Shown here piece after piece: positions 16,756 through 25,508 of a stretch of 46,922 nucleotides of DNA. Every line of letters starts with the position of its first letter. The stretch's first letter is position 1. The translations under genes and the position numbers were made by a program. A model generated the notes under the pieces. It worked only from the letters and a program-made list of their open reading frames with translations. It was not told the origin of the DNA and did no database searches. This DNA is from Candidatus Woesearchaeota archaeon (lineage in GTDB: Archaea > Nanobdellota > Nanobdellia > Woesearchaeales > JABMPP01). Location: NCBI GenBank assembly GCA_018303405.1, contig JAGVYD010000020.1:3241-50162 (forward strand). The letters run 5' to 3'.

Positions 16756-17445
16756 TTATTTCTTTGCCAGCACAAAATATGAATGGTGCCTGTGCCTTTT
16801 TTTTCTGATGTAACCAGGTCCGTGAGGCGGGTCAGTCTTGCTTTCTGAAGTTATGCACAGAATTTTGAATCTCTTCATGTGCCTGTACACATCCTCAAGC
16901 GCATCATAGCGCAAATACACCCCTTCCTGCAAAAATTCATTCTTAGAAATCCTTTTTCCAGTCCCATAAGTTGTGTCCCTTGGCGATGTGAATTCAAGCA
17001 GGGCAAATCCTCCCGGCTTCAATACCCTGTAAAAGGAGTTCATCGCAGCTGAGATGTTTTTCACATGCGTTAAAACATGGTCGCACATCACAGCATCAAC
17101 ACTTGTTCCCAGCTTTGCCCCGGCCAGGTCGCCGTGAACAAGCCTTAACTTGGGGTCGCCACCATAGTGTTTTTTGCAGGCTTCCAGCGCAGCCCGAGAG
17201 GCATCCATTCCTATAACTGCAAAACCAGCATCAAGAAACGGGCCAAGGTTTCTACCATCACCGCAGCCAGCGTCGAAAACAGTCCTGACGCCCTCGTGTT
17301 TCAGGAATTCCAGAAATCGCCCGAAAAATGGAGTGGGCTTTTCATTCCAGACAGATTTCCTTGTGGGCCTGTTGCTGTGGAATGCCTGGTAGACTCTGTC
17401 CCATTCCTGGCCAATCTGCTTTACTTTTTTCATGGCTTTTGCCAT
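16756..17445 (-). CDS. Class I SAM-dependent methyltransferase
   Basis: The 229-aa protein carries the Rossmann methyltransferase motif DAGCGDGRNLG (58-68), the acidic motif-II residue in VIGMDAS, the motif-III-like LVHGDL and the post-IV segment VLKPGGFALLEFTSP. It is a Methyltransf_11/UbiE-type domain; the substrate cannot be read from sequence. The C-terminus is rich in Lys, Arg and His (KKRHRHHSY), which may contact an anionic substrate. AAGG precedes ATG 17445. Its 3' end nearly touches repeat E1. Confidence 0.82.
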   Translation of the reverse strand: MAKAMKKVKQIGQEWDRVYQAFHSNRPTRKSVWNEKPTPFFGRFLEFLKHEGVRTVFDAGCGDGRNLGPFLDAGFAVIGMDASRAALEACKKHYGGDPKLRLVHGDLAGAKLGTSVDAVMCDHVLTHVKNISAAMNSFYRVLKPGGFALLEFTSPRDTTYGTGKRISKNEFLQEGVYLRYDALEDVYRHMKRFKILCITSESKTDPPHGPGYIRKKRHRHHSYFVLAKK

Positions 17446-17518
17446 CCTTAATTCTCTTATAATAATATCATTTGACTAATTGTTATTGATATAAATTCCT
17501 ATCGTTCAAAAACACAAT

Positions 17519-17527
17519 AAATATATA
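17519..17527 (+). promoter_or_regulatory. TATA box for the coiled-coil membrane protein
   Basis: AAATATATA lies ~31 bp upstream of ATG 17554. The spacing is slightly long but fits a leaderless or near-leaderless start. Confidence 0.5.
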
Positions 17528-17553
17528 CTAATTCCGCAACAATTGACTGCAGT

Positions 17554-19422
17554 ATGGCATTTTGGGACAATATCAATCCAGCTGACTTAAATCCATTGCC
17601 GATTATAGATAGGACACTTGGTCCGGACAGTTCTTTTCGCAGCAGCCTCGCTACCATGGGTGGCGATACTTTCCTATATATCTGGTGCGGAATATTCGCT
17701 GCCGGGTTCCTGGGAAGGGTAAAAAGCGTAAACAATGGCATTAGCCTCAAGGAATTGTTCATCTGGACCTTGGGCGCATTCTTTTCATCTTACATCACCT
17801 TCGGGCGAGGCGATGTTGGAATTTTAGTGATTATACTGTTTGGCGGTGTATTTATTCTTAAAAGATCAGGTGTGGTCGGAGCAGTTTATGCATCTGCCAA
17901 AGAATCCGGGATTCTCAACCGCTGGGGATACAATGCAAGGCAGCAAAGGAAAAAGGCAAGGCTTGAGGTGCAGACGTACAGGGAAGAGATAAGAAGGATG
18001 CGCCATGATAATGACAGGCTGGCAAAAGGCAGCGCCCAGGCGGCTGCAGACCAGGCACGTGTGACAGCCGAAGGAATTGGCACCTCAACTCATGAGGCTG
18101 CCGCTGCTGTCGCTGCAGAGGAATCAGCCCAGGCAATACAGGAGCTTGAAAAGATAGAAATGCAGGCAATAGAATCCGAAGCTGATGATATGACAAGGCT
18201 TTACCAGATTGAGACAAGAATGTCCAGCATTCCTGCCAGGGGCAATCTCGATGAAAATGCAGCCAACCTGGCAGCGGAAGGGGGAAGGTATATCGGCGTC
18301 CTCATAACCGACATCAAAGACAAGGAAGAAAAACTCCAGGATGAGCGCGAGAAGGAAATCAAAGTTGTGGACAAGGACGTGCCCATTATGGTTGAGGCAG
18401 AGAAAAAAGCCAGGTCATTGCAGGGCAGGGCAGTCCGTGCTGAAAACGACCTTAAGCGCGCTGAAAGCAAGCAGATACACGGCCTCCAGGATTTCATAAA
18501 GAAGAAAAAGAAAGAATACAGGGAGCTGCGGGGCAGGGAAGGCGCAAATGAGGCATTGAAGGCGGTTGAAGTCTATACAAAAGGCGGAGCCTACCTTTTC
18601 AGCCTCGAGCGAAAGCTAAGGAATGAGGTATACAGGACTAAAATCACCCTCAGAAAAATGAAAACAGACCTTGGGAACATGGTCAAGATGGCCAATGATG
18701 CCAAAGGCATGGCTGGCAAGAATTGGGATGTCGTCAAGGACTTCAGGCAACGGGTCGATATGATGAAGTCAACAGCAGCCAATTATGGCAAGGACATTGA
18801 TGCCTTGAAGAAAGACTCTGCGCCCCTGTCAATTGCCGTGCACATCAAGGATGACCTGAATAAATTTTTTCAGGCGCTTAGCCAGTCAAAATCCGGAATC
18901 ATAGCCTATGAACAGGAAAACCTTTACCCTCTTATCAAAAAACTGGATGAAATACTCAACAAGGGCGCTGAAATTGTCGACAGCCTTTCCCTGCAGCTCA
19001 GGAGCTATTATTACGTTTCGCGCGCATTTGAGCAGCTGGACCGGATGGCAATTGCCCTGATGCAGGGAACGCCTGTCCAGGCAGACCTTTCCAAGGACAT
19101 GCAGTCAGAGATTCTGCAGGAAAAACTGCACGTTTCTGAGGTGAGGCTGCTTGAGAGGACAAAATCTGTTTTCAAAGCCGCGCATGCAAGCCTTGCCCGG
19201 ACTGTTGAATCAATGGAAGTGCTTATCAAGAAGCACCGTGATGACTTTGAGAAAACCAGCCAGTTGCAGGCACGGGGGATGCAGGCAATTGACACTTTCA
19301 TAAGGATTTACCAGCAGAGGCTTGAAAAAGTCGAAAAATTGATCTCCCATGAAGCTTCACTGGCAAGGCAAAATATCGGCGCAGCAAGAATCCGTGAGCG
19401 CCAGGCCGCCAGGGCAATATAG
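17554..19422 (+). CDS. Membrane-anchored coiled-coil protein, 622 aa
   Basis: The N-terminal ~115 residues hold two or three hydrophobic segments (FLYIWCGIFAAGFLG, LFIWTLGAFFSSYI, VGILVIILFGGVFIL). The rest, ~125-622, is almost entirely charged helix rich in Glu, Lys, Arg, Ala and Gln, with no Cys and few Pro. This is a long coiled-coil cytoplasmic region. I see no enzymatic motif. The organisation resembles structural or membrane-organising proteins, but no family is recognised. It is probably monocistronic, with a promoter of its own and a 236-bp gap after it. Confidence 0.75.
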   Translation: MAFWDNINPADLNPLPIIDRTLGPDSSFRSSLATMGGDTFLYIWCGIFAAGFLGRVKSVNNGISLKELFIWTLGAFFSSYITFGRGDVGILVIILFGGVFILKRSGVVGAVYASAKESGILNRWGYNARQQRKKARLEVQTYREEIRRMRHDNDRLAKGSAQAAADQARVTAEGIGTSTHEAAAAVAAEESAQAIQELEKIEMQAIESEADDMTRLYQIETRMSSIPARGNLDENAANLAAEGGRYIGVLITDIKDKEEKLQDEREKEIKVVDKDVPIMVEAEKKARSLQGRAVRAENDLKRAESKQIHGLQDFIKKKKKEYRELRGREGANEALKAVEVYTKGGAYLFSLERKLRNEVYRTKITLRKMKTDLGNMVKMANDAKGMAGKNWDVVKDFRQRVDMMKSTAANYGKDIDALKKDSAPLSIAVHIKDDLNKFFQALSQSKSGIIAYEQENLYPLIKKLDEILNKGAEIVDSLSLQLRSYYYVSRAFEQLDRMAIALMQGTPVQADLSKDMQSEILQEKLHVSEVRLLERTKSVFKAAHASLARTVESMEVLIKKHRDDFEKTSQLQARGMQAIDTFIRIYQQRLEKVEKLISHEASLARQNIGAARIRERQAARAI

Positions 19423-19658
19423 CGCTAAATAATCAGTTTCGCAATTGGGATTTTTGTCTATTCTGGGATTTATTTTCTTATATAATAACACCTGATTTCT
19501 CTATATTTTAAGTACTATTAAGTAATAACAAATCGAAAGATTTAAATACCAGTTATAATTATATTACCACACAGTGATTACAGTTATGACATCAGCAGTG
19601 ACGTTCAGCGACTTTATTTTTTCATTTTGTTTTATCAATTCAGCAGGAGGGGGGTATC
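19423..19658 (+). promoter_or_regulatory. Promoter and long leader of the GH15-like gene
   Basis: A BRE/TATA-like CGAAAGATTTAAATACC (19534-19550) predicts a transcript start near 19570 and a leader of ~85 nt ending in AGGAGGGGGG (19644-19653), an unusually strong Shine-Dalgarno. This gene contrasts with the leaderless pattern nearby. The region before it is A/T-rich and holds no gene. Confidence 0.5.
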
Positions 19659-20675
19659 ATGGTAAGGCTGCCAAGATTCATGCTCAAGAGGGTTATTGTA
19701 AGGAATCTAAAGAACCTTCAGTATCCATCAGGCTTATTTGCGGCCTCAAAAAAAAATGTAAGCACAGGCTACAACAAGGCATGGCTGAGGGATAATATCT
19801 ATGAGACTTTGGGCCTGGAAGAAATTAATGATACTGAGGGGCTCAGGAAAACCTATGCGGCCATGTTTGACATTCTCCTGAAGCACGAATACAAAATTGA
19901 TTTTGCCATAAGCAACAAGCCAGAGCATTCTTTCCAGTATATCCATGCAAGATATGACCCAATTCACCTGGCCGAGTTCCATGAGGAGTGGGGCAACAAG
20001 CAAAATGATGCAGTTGGCGCTTTCTTGTTCAAGGTTGCAGACCTGCTCGGCAAAGGCATCATGGTCATCAGGGACAAGAATGACATAAGGATCCTGCAAA
20101 AGCTCACTGATTATCTTGCATCCATTGAGTATTGGCACGACATGGACAACGGGATGTGGGAAGAAAACGAGGAAGTGCATGCATCTTCAGTAGGCGCATG
20201 CGTTGCAGGGCTTAAGGCCATCTCCAAATATGTTGATGTTCCGGACTCGCTCATTGAAAACGGGCAGGAAGCCCTCAACCTTCTTTTGCCGCGGGAATCC
20301 GTGACAAAGGAAACTGATATGGCACTGCTTTCATTGATTTATCCTTATAATATTGTTGACGATGTGCAAAGGGGCCAGATTCTTGCAAATGTCGAGAAGC
20401 ATCTTGTTATGGAAAGAGGGGTAATCAGGTACATCGGGGACAAGTATTACAGCAATGGGCACGAGGCTGAATGGACAATGGGATTTCCCTGGCTGGCTAA
20501 GATCTACAAGGACTTGGGCAATGAGGCAAAGCACAGGCATTATCTCAATCTCACACTTTCAGTTGTGAACGGCGATAATGAGCTGCCGGAATTGTACTAT
20601 GGGAAATCCAGCCAGCACAATGAAAACTCCCCTTTGGGATGGAGCCATGCACTGGCATTGGCAGCCATGGGGTAA
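19659..20675 (+). CDS. GH15/phosphorylase-kinase-alpha-like (alpha/alpha)6 glycosidase-fold protein
   Basis: The 338-aa protein has the glucoamylase/PhK-alpha strings. GYNKAWLRDNIYE (37-49) is the sugar-site WLRD motif. EEWGNKQNDAVGAFLF is close to PhK's WGxxQxDA. MWEENEEVHASSVGA (~166-180) has the candidate acid Glu168/169. The C-terminal NENSPLGWSHA holds E322 as a candidate base. It may hydrolyse alpha-glucans or serve as a non-catalytic sugar-binding protein like PhK alpha. The protein is shorter than typical GH15 (~400 aa catalytic domain) and has no signal peptide, so it is cytosolic. The start is fixed by AGGAGGGGGG. A HAD-phosphatase gene follows by 44 bp and may be co-transcribed. 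Confidence 0.82.
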   Translation: MVRLPRFMLKRVIVRNLKNLQYPSGLFAASKKNVSTGYNKAWLRDNIYETLGLEEINDTEGLRKTYAAMFDILLKHEYKIDFAISNKPEHSFQYIHARYDPIHLAEFHEEWGNKQNDAVGAFLFKVADLLGKGIMVIRDKNDIRILQKLTDYLASIEYWHDMDNGMWEENEEVHASSVGACVAGLKAISKYVDVPDSLIENGQEALNLLLPRESVTKETDMALLSLIYPYNIVDDVQRGQILANVEKHLVMERGVIRYIGDKYYSNGHEAEWTMGFPWLAKIYKDLGNEAKHRHYLNLTLSVVNGDNELPELYYGKSSQHNENSPLGWSHALALAAMG

Positions 20676-20719
20676 AACTTGATCAAAAAACATAGTCAAA
20701 GATCTTAATCAGGAATGGG

Positions 20720-21709
20720 ATGGGAATGGAATCTTTGCCAAGAATGAGGTTACAAATGGAAATCGCATCATCACCTGTAAAAAGCGAAAATTGGCTGATG
20801 AATTCAACCATACTCAGCTCGGCCTCTCACACTTATGGCCCGCGGCTGTACATAATCGATGTTGTTGGAACCATTGCGGACAAGGAAAGGCTTATACCGC
20901 AGCTTGAAGGCAATTTCGACAAGGCCGCAGTTGAATACTATACTGCAAATGGGGTTTCGCAGAAAAAAGCCGAGGCTAAATTGGCGTTGGGCAAGAAGCT
21001 GCGCGCAAAAAACAGGCGCGACCCGTCATATGAGAAAATGCAGGATGAGGTTGCTGCCTATTCCTATGAAAAAGGAAAGATAAAGCTTGAGATTTATGAC
21101 GATGCGCACACTGCCTTAAAAGAAATGAGGGAGTCAGGCGCGGAAATTGCAATATTCAGCAGCGGCATGGACAAAAGCCTGCAGCCCGCCTTTAAGTCTG
21201 TGCGGCTGGACGGCGGAAAGTCGCTTGATGATTATGTTTCAAAATATTTCAGCTCAAACCAAGTGGGCCCCAAGTCCAGAAGGGAAACATTCGAGCGCAT
21301 TCCGAAGGATATGGGAGTTGAAATTTCAGACTGTGTATACATTGACGATGAAGCAAAAGTTACAGACATTGCATCAAAGGCCAATTTCAGGCAGGTCTAC
21401 CAAATACAGAGGGAGGAAACAGCCACTCATGCAGGCACCAATGGGGAAAAGCATGGCGCTGAAAGCCACGGCACAGGGCACGAAGAAGCCCATCAGCATA
21501 TGCATGCAGGCAAAGGCAGTCATCATTCAGGATATAAGACAATCAAAAGCCTGAAGGAGGCCGTGTCTAAAGGGCATGATAATTCAGACAAATCCCCTCA
21601 TAACGGGCCGAATCAGGAATCCCACGGGCAAAGCGATCATGGCGAAGGAGGCCACGATGGAGCAACAGAATCAACTGAAGCGGCACACAGTGACGGAGGC
21701 CATCACTAG
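20720..21709 (+). CDS. HAD-superfamily hydrolase with histidine-rich C-terminal tail
   Basis: The HAD core begins near residue 43 with YIIDVVGTIAD (nucleophile D47, DxxGT as in enolase-phosphatase E1 rather than the common DxDGT). It continues with IAIFSSG (motif II), a Lys in VGPKSRRE (motif III) and CVYIDDEAKV (motif IV, DD). The last ~95 residues form a low-complexity tail with 17 histidines plus Gly, Ser, Asn and Glu, for example HEEAHQHMHAG and GSHH. Such tails commonly chelate Ni, Zn or Co. The true start is uncertain: ATG 20720, 20726 or 20798 (residue 27) all precede the core. Substrate unknown; MtnC-like activity would need other methionine-salvage genes, none of which are here. Confidence 0.8.
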   Translation: MGMESLPRMRLQMEIASSPVKSENWLMNSTILSSASHTYGPRLYIIDVVGTIADKERLIPQLEGNFDKAAVEYYTANGVSQKKAEAKLALGKKLRAKNRRDPSYEKMQDEVAAYSYEKGKIKLEIYDDAHTALKEMRESGAEIAIFSSGMDKSLQPAFKSVRLDGGKSLDDYVSKYFSSNQVGPKSRRETFERIPKDMGVEISDCVYIDDEAKVTDIASKANFRQVYQIQREETATHAGTNGEKHGAESHGTGHEEAHQHMHAGKGSHHSGYKTIKSLKEAVSKGHDNSDKSPHNGPNQESHGQSDHGEGGHDGATESTEAAHSDGGHH

Positions 21710-21757
21710 GGGCATGCCATCAAAGCTGCATGGCCCGCAAAACTCATGTTAATTATT

Positions 21758-21808
21758 GGCGCAAAGGGGGCGATTCTCAACCCTCTCCACCACAACCACC
21801 TTTGCGCC
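21758..21808. other. Long hairpin downstream of the HAD gene
   Basis: GGCGCAAAGG (21758-21767) pairs perfectly with CCTTTGCGCC (21799-21808) around a 31-nt pyrimidine-rich loop, followed by TTTAATTATATT. It may be a transcription terminator or a small structured RNA. The rest of the 257-bp gap contains no gene that I can see. Confidence 0.55.
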
Positions 21809-21966
21809 TTTAATTATATTCAAATTACATTAAGCATCCAAATTGCATTGAACCTCAAAATTGCAACAATACCCGATGCCGGATATTAAACAGCGGCAAT
21901 CCAGCTAAAACAAATGTTTAACCAGAAAAGAGCAGGCTTAAAAAAAATAAGGACAAATGTGATAAA

Positions 21967-22656
21967 ATGGCAGAACCACTCCATTCGCGGGATATGAAAG
22001 GGCTTTTCATAGCTTATGCCCGAACTGAGAGAAAATTAGGCGAAGCGCCGGCAAGCAAGGAAGCGCAGCTGGAATATGAGCGGCGCAGGAGGGACATCTT
22101 CCTGGTTCCAGCGCAGAAAAGGATTGAATATCTTGGCGAAAAGAACATGGAAGCCAACATTGCTGAAATGCTTGGCAATAAGGAAGAAGCTGAAAAGCAG
22201 CGCAGCATTGCCAGGTCGTTCAAGCGGAATTTCCTGGGCCTGTACAATGAAATGAGCCTGCCCCTGATGGATTTTCACAGGATGAAAAAGAATGCTGATT
22301 TGATGCTGTTATACGCCAATCTTGAAGCATATGTTGACACTGACACATCGAGCGGCGGCAACCCTATTGTCAAGGAATCAGCATTGGAGTTAATGAAAAA
22401 ATTCAACAGCCAGGCAGTCAAGACACTTAGGAGCATTCTTGTGTACTCCGGCGAATTGTATGATGATGCTATGGACAAGGCAGAAGCAAGGAGAAGGTTC
22501 CATCTCGCAGATGTGCTGAGCCAGGAAGTTTTGTATCCGTTCTATTTCAGCTCAACTGACCATGAAAACCTGGCCAGCCCCCTGGAGTATGCGCTTCTCA
22601 GGAAGGATGAAGTCACACCGGTTAAGGTAAAGGGAATCTGGTCATCAATCAACTGA
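21967..22656 (+). CDS. Hypothetical helical protein, 229 aa
   Basis: Soluble, highly charged and mostly helical (KEAQLEYERRRRDIF, MLGNKEEAEKQRSIARSF). There is no signal peptide, TM segment or known motif. ATG 21967 has a GCTTAAAAAAAATAA box ~25 bp upstream, so the start is credible. It lies 165 bp before the ATP-grasp-like gene on the same strand. That gene has its own TATA box, so co-regulation is not certain. No function can be assigned. Confidence 0.7.
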   Translation: MAEPLHSRDMKGLFIAYARTERKLGEAPASKEAQLEYERRRRDIFLVPAQKRIEYLGEKNMEANIAEMLGNKEEAEKQRSIARSFKRNFLGLYNEMSLPLMDFHRMKKNADLMLLYANLEAYVDTDTSSGGNPIVKESALELMKKFNSQAVKTLRSILVYSGELYDDAMDKAEARRRFHLADVLSQEVLYPFYFSSTDHENLASPLEYALLRKDEVTPVKVKGIWSSIN

Positions 22657-22792
22657 AAAATTCCAGGGCATTGGATGTGCCGCTCATTTCTGATTATTCG
22701 CGTACCGGACCACAACTATTATCCTGATGAGATGCCGCCTGGACCATGGAATGGCATTTTTGCCGATAAAACCACTAAGCACACCGTAAAAT

Positions 22793-22800
22793 CTATAAAT
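22793..22800 (+). promoter_or_regulatory. TATA box for the PEP-synthase-like gene
   Basis: CTATAAAT is centred ~26 bp upstream of ATG 22822. This selects residue Met50 of the longer open frame as the real start, placing the conserved K22 of the ATP-grasp domain at residue 22. Confidence 0.6.
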
Positions 22801-22821
22801 GATGCTTTTTTAGCAGTGCAC

Positions 22822-24480
22822 ATGGAGAGCGATGTTCTGTGGTTCAGGGATGTTGAAAAAGGGGTCTTCCCCCTGCTGGGGGAGAAGTCGCAGGCACTGT
22901 CCATACTGTATGCAAATGAATTTCCAGTGCCTCATGGCTTTATTGTGCCTGCAAAATTCTACAACAAATTCCTGGAAAAGACTAAAATCAAGGACAACAT
23001 CAAGATTCTCATGCAGAATGTCCGTTCCGATGACCAGGAAGCAGTCCAGGCAAGGGCCAATGAAATACAGAGGCTGATTGTGCAGACAGAGATGACTGCA
23101 GACCTCAAGAACATGATAATTGATGCATACAAAGCCCTTGATGTGGACAAGAGCAAGGCCATGGATATAATCCAGGCAAAGGCAAGGGACACCCTGGTTG
23201 CTGTCAGGTCTGACCCAGTTCCCGGCTACAGGGGAAGGAAGGATGCAAAAGGCCTGCACATGCACTTCCTTAATATCAAGGGCGAGAAAATGCTTGTCAG
23301 GATCATTCAGGCGTGCTGGGCCTCGCTATACACTGCAAAAGCCGTGGCCTTCAGGGCAAGCCACGGCCTGAGCCAGGAATTCTGCTCAATGTCAGTCATT
23401 GTACAGAGGATGGTGCCTGCGCGAAAATCAGGGATTCTCCTGACAACCAATCCAACCAATCATTTTAGCGCTGTTGTCAAGGCATGCCTGGGCACAATGC
23501 AGGGGCACGAGGGCAAGCAGGCGCCCCTAAGCACTTATGTTGTAAATACGCAAATGATGGATATTACCCATGAGGACATCAAAAGGCAGGACACACGGTT
23601 TGTTTATGACGAGGATGAAAGCAGGTATGACGAGGAGGACATTCGGCTCCTGCCTGTGAAAAAGCCGCTTGAGAATCCAGAGGCTGTGGAGCTTGCCAGG
23701 CTGGGCAAGAAAATTGAGGAGCTGTTCAATGCGCCACAGGAAATCGAATGGCTGTATTATAATAAATTCCACCTGATTGACTCCAAGCCAATTGCCGGGC
23801 CTGGGCCAGAAGCTCCTGAAAGAGCAATGCCAGCTGCAGGAACAGCAGAAGCAGAGGAAGCCCTAAAGCCGGAAACAGTGCTGGATGTTGTTGTTGAAGG
23901 CCCTGGCGAGGAGCAGCCAGGCCATGAAATAAGCCGGGAAATCGCAGTGCCTGAGGAGGAAACTGCCATGATTGAGCAAAGGGCTGGCCAGGCAGTGCAG
24001 AACGCTGAAATGCTCGCCAATGAAATCAAGGAGAAGATGGAGAGGCATGAGCCCATCTACATTGAAGGCGAGCCAGCTGAGCAAAGGCACGAGGAAGTCA
24101 CAGTCTACCTGGATGAGAAATCAGACGAGATTGTTGTGCAGGACAGGATTGAGACAGGCGAAGGCGTGGAAGAGAAGAAAGCTGTGCTCGATCCGCATGA
24201 CTTATTGCGCGAATCCACAAAAACAGCAATTACCTCCGCAATCCCCATGATTCATAATGCGCTTGAAACTGCAATAAGGCAAAAGGAGAATGACTATGAC
24301 ACGGATTTCTCAGAATTGCTTGCAAGGCAGGACTACCATAACAGGCATGAGCTAGAGCTTATTAAGAAGCTGCACGACGATTTTCTCGCCGAGAAGGAAT
24401 TGTCAATGGCAGATGTCCAGCATGCATTGAGGACTGCTGAGGAATTTATCAGCTATCTTAAGGAGCATAAGCTGATATGA
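22822..24480 (+). CDS. Orphan PEP-synthase/PPDK-type ATP-grasp domain protein
   Basis: The 552-aa protein has an N-terminal PPDK_N-like domain (~5-335). VFPLLGEKSQALS has K22 at the usual position. FPVPHGFIVPAKFY, VAVRSDPVPG (R129), CWASLYTAKAVAFR, SVIVQRMVPARKSGILLTTNP and APQEIEW follow the pyruvate-phosphate-dikinase order. Key parts are altered: the SSATAEDLP loop is replaced by SDPVPGYRGR, the GLGE motif reads ACLGTMQG, and the final LQSRP is IDSKP. The swivelling phosphohistidine domain (TSHAA-type) and the PEP/pyruvate barrel are absent, replaced by ~215 residues of Glu-rich, partly coiled-coil sequence. It may be a divergent kinase or a pseudoenzyme; function unknown. Confidence 0.78.
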   Translation: MESDVLWFRDVEKGVFPLLGEKSQALSILYANEFPVPHGFIVPAKFYNKFLEKTKIKDNIKILMQNVRSDDQEAVQARANEIQRLIVQTEMTADLKNMIIDAYKALDVDKSKAMDIIQAKARDTLVAVRSDPVPGYRGRKDAKGLHMHFLNIKGEKMLVRIIQACWASLYTAKAVAFRASHGLSQEFCSMSVIVQRMVPARKSGILLTTNPTNHFSAVVKACLGTMQGHEGKQAPLSTYVVNTQMMDITHEDIKRQDTRFVYDEDESRYDEEDIRLLPVKKPLENPEAVELARLGKKIEELFNAPQEIEWLYYNKFHLIDSKPIAGPGPEAPERAMPAAGTAEAEEALKPETVLDVVVEGPGEEQPGHEISREIAVPEEETAMIEQRAGQAVQNAEMLANEIKEKMERHEPIYIEGEPAEQRHEEVTVYLDEKSDEIVVQDRIETGEGVEEKKAVLDPHDLLRESTKTAITSAIPMIHNALETAIRQKENDYDTDFSELLARQDYHNRHELELIKKLHDDFLAEKELSMADVQHALRTAEEFISYLKEHKLI

Positions 24481-24515
24481 TCAGTATTTGTTTCTAACAA
24501 ACTCTAAATCTAATC

Positions 24516-25487
24516 TCATGAAATCACGCATATCTTCCTGCTTAAACTGCCATGGATATAGATAGTGAATTCCTTCTCCAGTTTAAACCCGGATTTCTTA
24601 AGCAGTGCCTTGTAGCGCGAGAAGTCCGGGAAAATCACTACTGCCTTGCCCTGCAGTATTTTCCTTAGGTTCAGCAGGAATGCAAGATAGAATCTTTCCA
24701 GCTCGCTCTTGCCTGCCTTTTTTGTATTCTTCCCATAAGGCAAATCCACTACAACATGGTCAAACTTCTGCCTGGCCTTGGTTGCATCCCCTAATTTGGC
24801 ATCATAATCCTTTATGCCATAAAAATCCAGGTTCATTTTGGCTTTCCACAGGACTGATTTGTCATTGTCCATCCCAAATGGCCTGAATCCCATCAAGCCC
24901 ATTTCAATCAATATGCCCCCGCTGCCGCACATTAAGTCAGCAATCCTGGCTTTCCTGTCAACAACGCCGGTTAAATTCACGCAGGCCCTTGCGAGCTTGG
25001 GATGCAGGGAAGTCGGATGCAGTATTGGCCTAAGATGCGGCCTCCTGGCATTGAAGTCCTTTGTAACAGCAGCCCTGAACCTGCCGCAGAAAATCTTTTT
25101 GTCGAATATGAAAAATGCTATTTCAGTCTTGGAATCCTTAAGCTTCACCTTCGGGTTCTTCAGCTTATGCCATATCAGTGAGCCAAGCTCCTTTTCATTG
25201 AATTTTTGGGAGGCTGAGAAATTAATTATGTTTGCGCAGAAATTCCTGCTGTAAATTTTTTGCCAATCATATGCCTGTATGTCTTTTTTAATGTTTTTCG
25301 GGGTTGATTCAAAAAGAAAGTCATAAATCATGTGGGTATAAGCGAGCCTTTTTTCCAATTGCTGCATATTGTGCTCTGCTATCAGAATCCTGTCATATCC
25401 ATGATACTTTGTGCTATTAGTGAGAGCCAGCACTTCCTCTCTGGCCAAATCAACATGTTCCCCTGAAAGAAAAAATATTTGTTTCAT
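24516..25487 (-). CDS. THUMP-domain tRNA methyltransferase (TrmG10/Trm11-like)
   Basis: The 323-aa protein has an N-terminal THUMP-like region (~50-150) followed by a Rossmann methyltransferase domain. The linker HPTSLHPKLARACVNLTG, motif I ADLMCGSGGILIEMG, the acidic motif II in GMDNDKSV and motif IV VVDLPYGKNT (the D/N-P-P-Y type with Leu) are diagnostic of the guanine-10 N2 (di)methyltransferases of archaeal tRNA. It would modify G10 to m2G or m2,2G in the cytoplasm. The Leu for Pro in DPPYG is also seen in some Trm11-like enzymes. It is followed on the same strand by no co-transcribed gene, and the preceding gene (25509-26177) ends 21 bp upstream, so the two may form an operon. Confidence 0.85.
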   Translation of the reverse strand: MKQIFFLSGEHVDLAREEVLALTNSTKYHGYDRILIAEHNMQQLEKRLAYTHMIYDFLFESTPKNIKKDIQAYDWQKIYSRNFCANIINFSASQKFNEKELGSLIWHKLKNPKVKLKDSKTEIAFFIFDKKIFCGRFRAAVTKDFNARRPHLRPILHPTSLHPKLARACVNLTGVVDRKARIADLMCGSGGILIEMGLMGFRPFGMDNDKSVLWKAKMNLDFYGIKDYDAKLGDATKARQKFDHVVVDLPYGKNTKKAGKSELERFYLAFLLNLRKILQGKAVVIFPDFSRYKALLKKSGFKLEKEFTIYIHGSLSRKICVIS

Positions 25488-25508
25488 AATAAAGAAGCAA
25501 AGCGTGCC

